Shown here one piece after another: positions 7,524 through 7,608 of a DNA stretch of 7,608 nucleotides. Within the stretch, counting starts at the first letter, position 1. Every line of letters starts with the position of its first letter. Origin of the DNA: Bacillota bacterium (GTDB lineage: Bacteria; Bacillota; Clostridia; Tissierellales; Sporanaerobacteraceae); assembly GCA_029779375.1 (NCBI GenBank), contig JAKPAR010000222.1, forward strand, positions 1 to 7,608. The letters are read 5' to 3'. Below the pieces are notes generated by a model. The model ran no database searches. It saw nothing but the letters and a program-made list of their open reading frames with translations, and was not told where the DNA came from. The position numbers and the translations under genes are program-made.

Positions 7524-7541
7524 ATGCAATTTATATGCCAA
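7524..7541 (-). promoter_or_regulatory. Sigma-54 (-24/-12) promoter of the kdd-kam operon
   Basis: Read on the minus strand the site is TTGGCATATAAATTGCAT. It matches the sigma-54 consensus (YTGGCACGNNNNTTGCW) at the essential parts: TTGGCA at -24 and TTGCAT at -12, with the invariant GG (7539-7538) and GC (7527-7526) exactly 12 bases apart. Transcription would start near 7514, giving a leader of about 40 nt before the kdd ATG. Such a promoter needs an enhancer-binding activator; its gene is not in the window. The match is seen in the sequence; use in vivo is inference. A TTGACA at 7549-7544 could be the -35 box of an overlapping sigma-A promoter, but no good -10 box follows at 16-18 bases. 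Confidence 0.78.
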
Positions 7542-7553
7542 CTTGTCAAAATC

Positions 7554-7570
7554 AAATAGAACCTCTATTT
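7554..7570. promoter_or_regulatory. Perfect 7-bp dyad upstream of the kdd promoter, possible operator
   Basis: AAATAGA and TCTATTT form a perfect inverted repeat around a 3-bp centre (ACC on the plus strand). The centre lies about 48 bases upstream of the predicted sigma-54 start, closer than the usual enhancer sites (about 80-200 bases), so it may be a binding site of another regulator or chance in AT-rich DNA. It is not followed by a T-run on either strand that would make it a clear terminator. A second copy of the CCTCTA half-motif lies exactly 30 bp further out (7592-7597). Confidence 0.35.
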
Positions 7571-7608
7571 TTAAAGACTTTCAGCAAAATGCCTCTAAAA
7601 ACTTTGTC

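Noticed and set aside
7544..7549. TTGACA as a main sigma-A promoter
   Set aside because: The -35 box is perfect, but the best hexamer at 17 bases (CATTAA) matches TATAAT at only three positions, while the overlapping sigma-54 element is nearly ideal.
7573..7581. AAAGACTTT palindrome
   Set aside because: Four-base arms in AT-rich DNA are expected by chance; no further support.

Overview
The window carries one compact operon, entirely on the minus strand, for the first steps of anaerobic lysine fermentation (the lysine-to-acetate-and-butyrate route of clostridia and fusobacteria). In transcription order (high to low coordinates) the genes are kdd (7474-6437), kamA (6400-5150), kamB (5124-4090), kamC (4088-2457), kamD (2441-885) and kamE (885-127). 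Gaps are 36 nt or less, and kamD/kamE share one base. No convincing gene lies on the plus strand.

Low GC, AGGAGG-type ribosome binding sites, several TTG starts and B12-dependent amino-acid fermentation point to an anaerobic, amino-acid-fermenting Firmicute of the Clostridia/Tissierellia type. The exact genus cannot be read from the sequence.

KamA (radical SAM, PLP) turns L-lysine into L-beta-lysine. KamDE (adenosylcobalamin, PLP) moves the terminal amino group to give 3,5-diaminohexanoate. Kdd oxidises that to 5-amino-3-oxohexanoate. KamB (P-loop protein) and KamC (MutS-type ATPase without the mismatch-recognition part) sit between the two mutases and probably keep the suicide-prone KamDE active. 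The next enzymes, kce and kal, are not in the operon.

Region by region: 7475-7608 is the leader and promoter area, with a well-formed sigma-54 (-24/-12) element at 7541-7524 and a perfect 17-bp dyad upstream of it. Positions 7474-127 are the six genes. Positions 99-129 hold a 31-bp REP-like repeat whose edge coincides with the kamE stop codon. Positions 39-75 form a strong, probably bidirectional terminator. Positions 1-38 show only a small dyad and no gene.

Most worth a second look: the predicted sigma-54 control; a KamA in which all four structural zinc cysteines appear to be missing while the catalytic residues are kept; the repeat that supplies the kamE stop; the KamB/KamC pair; and TTG starts on kamB and kamD.
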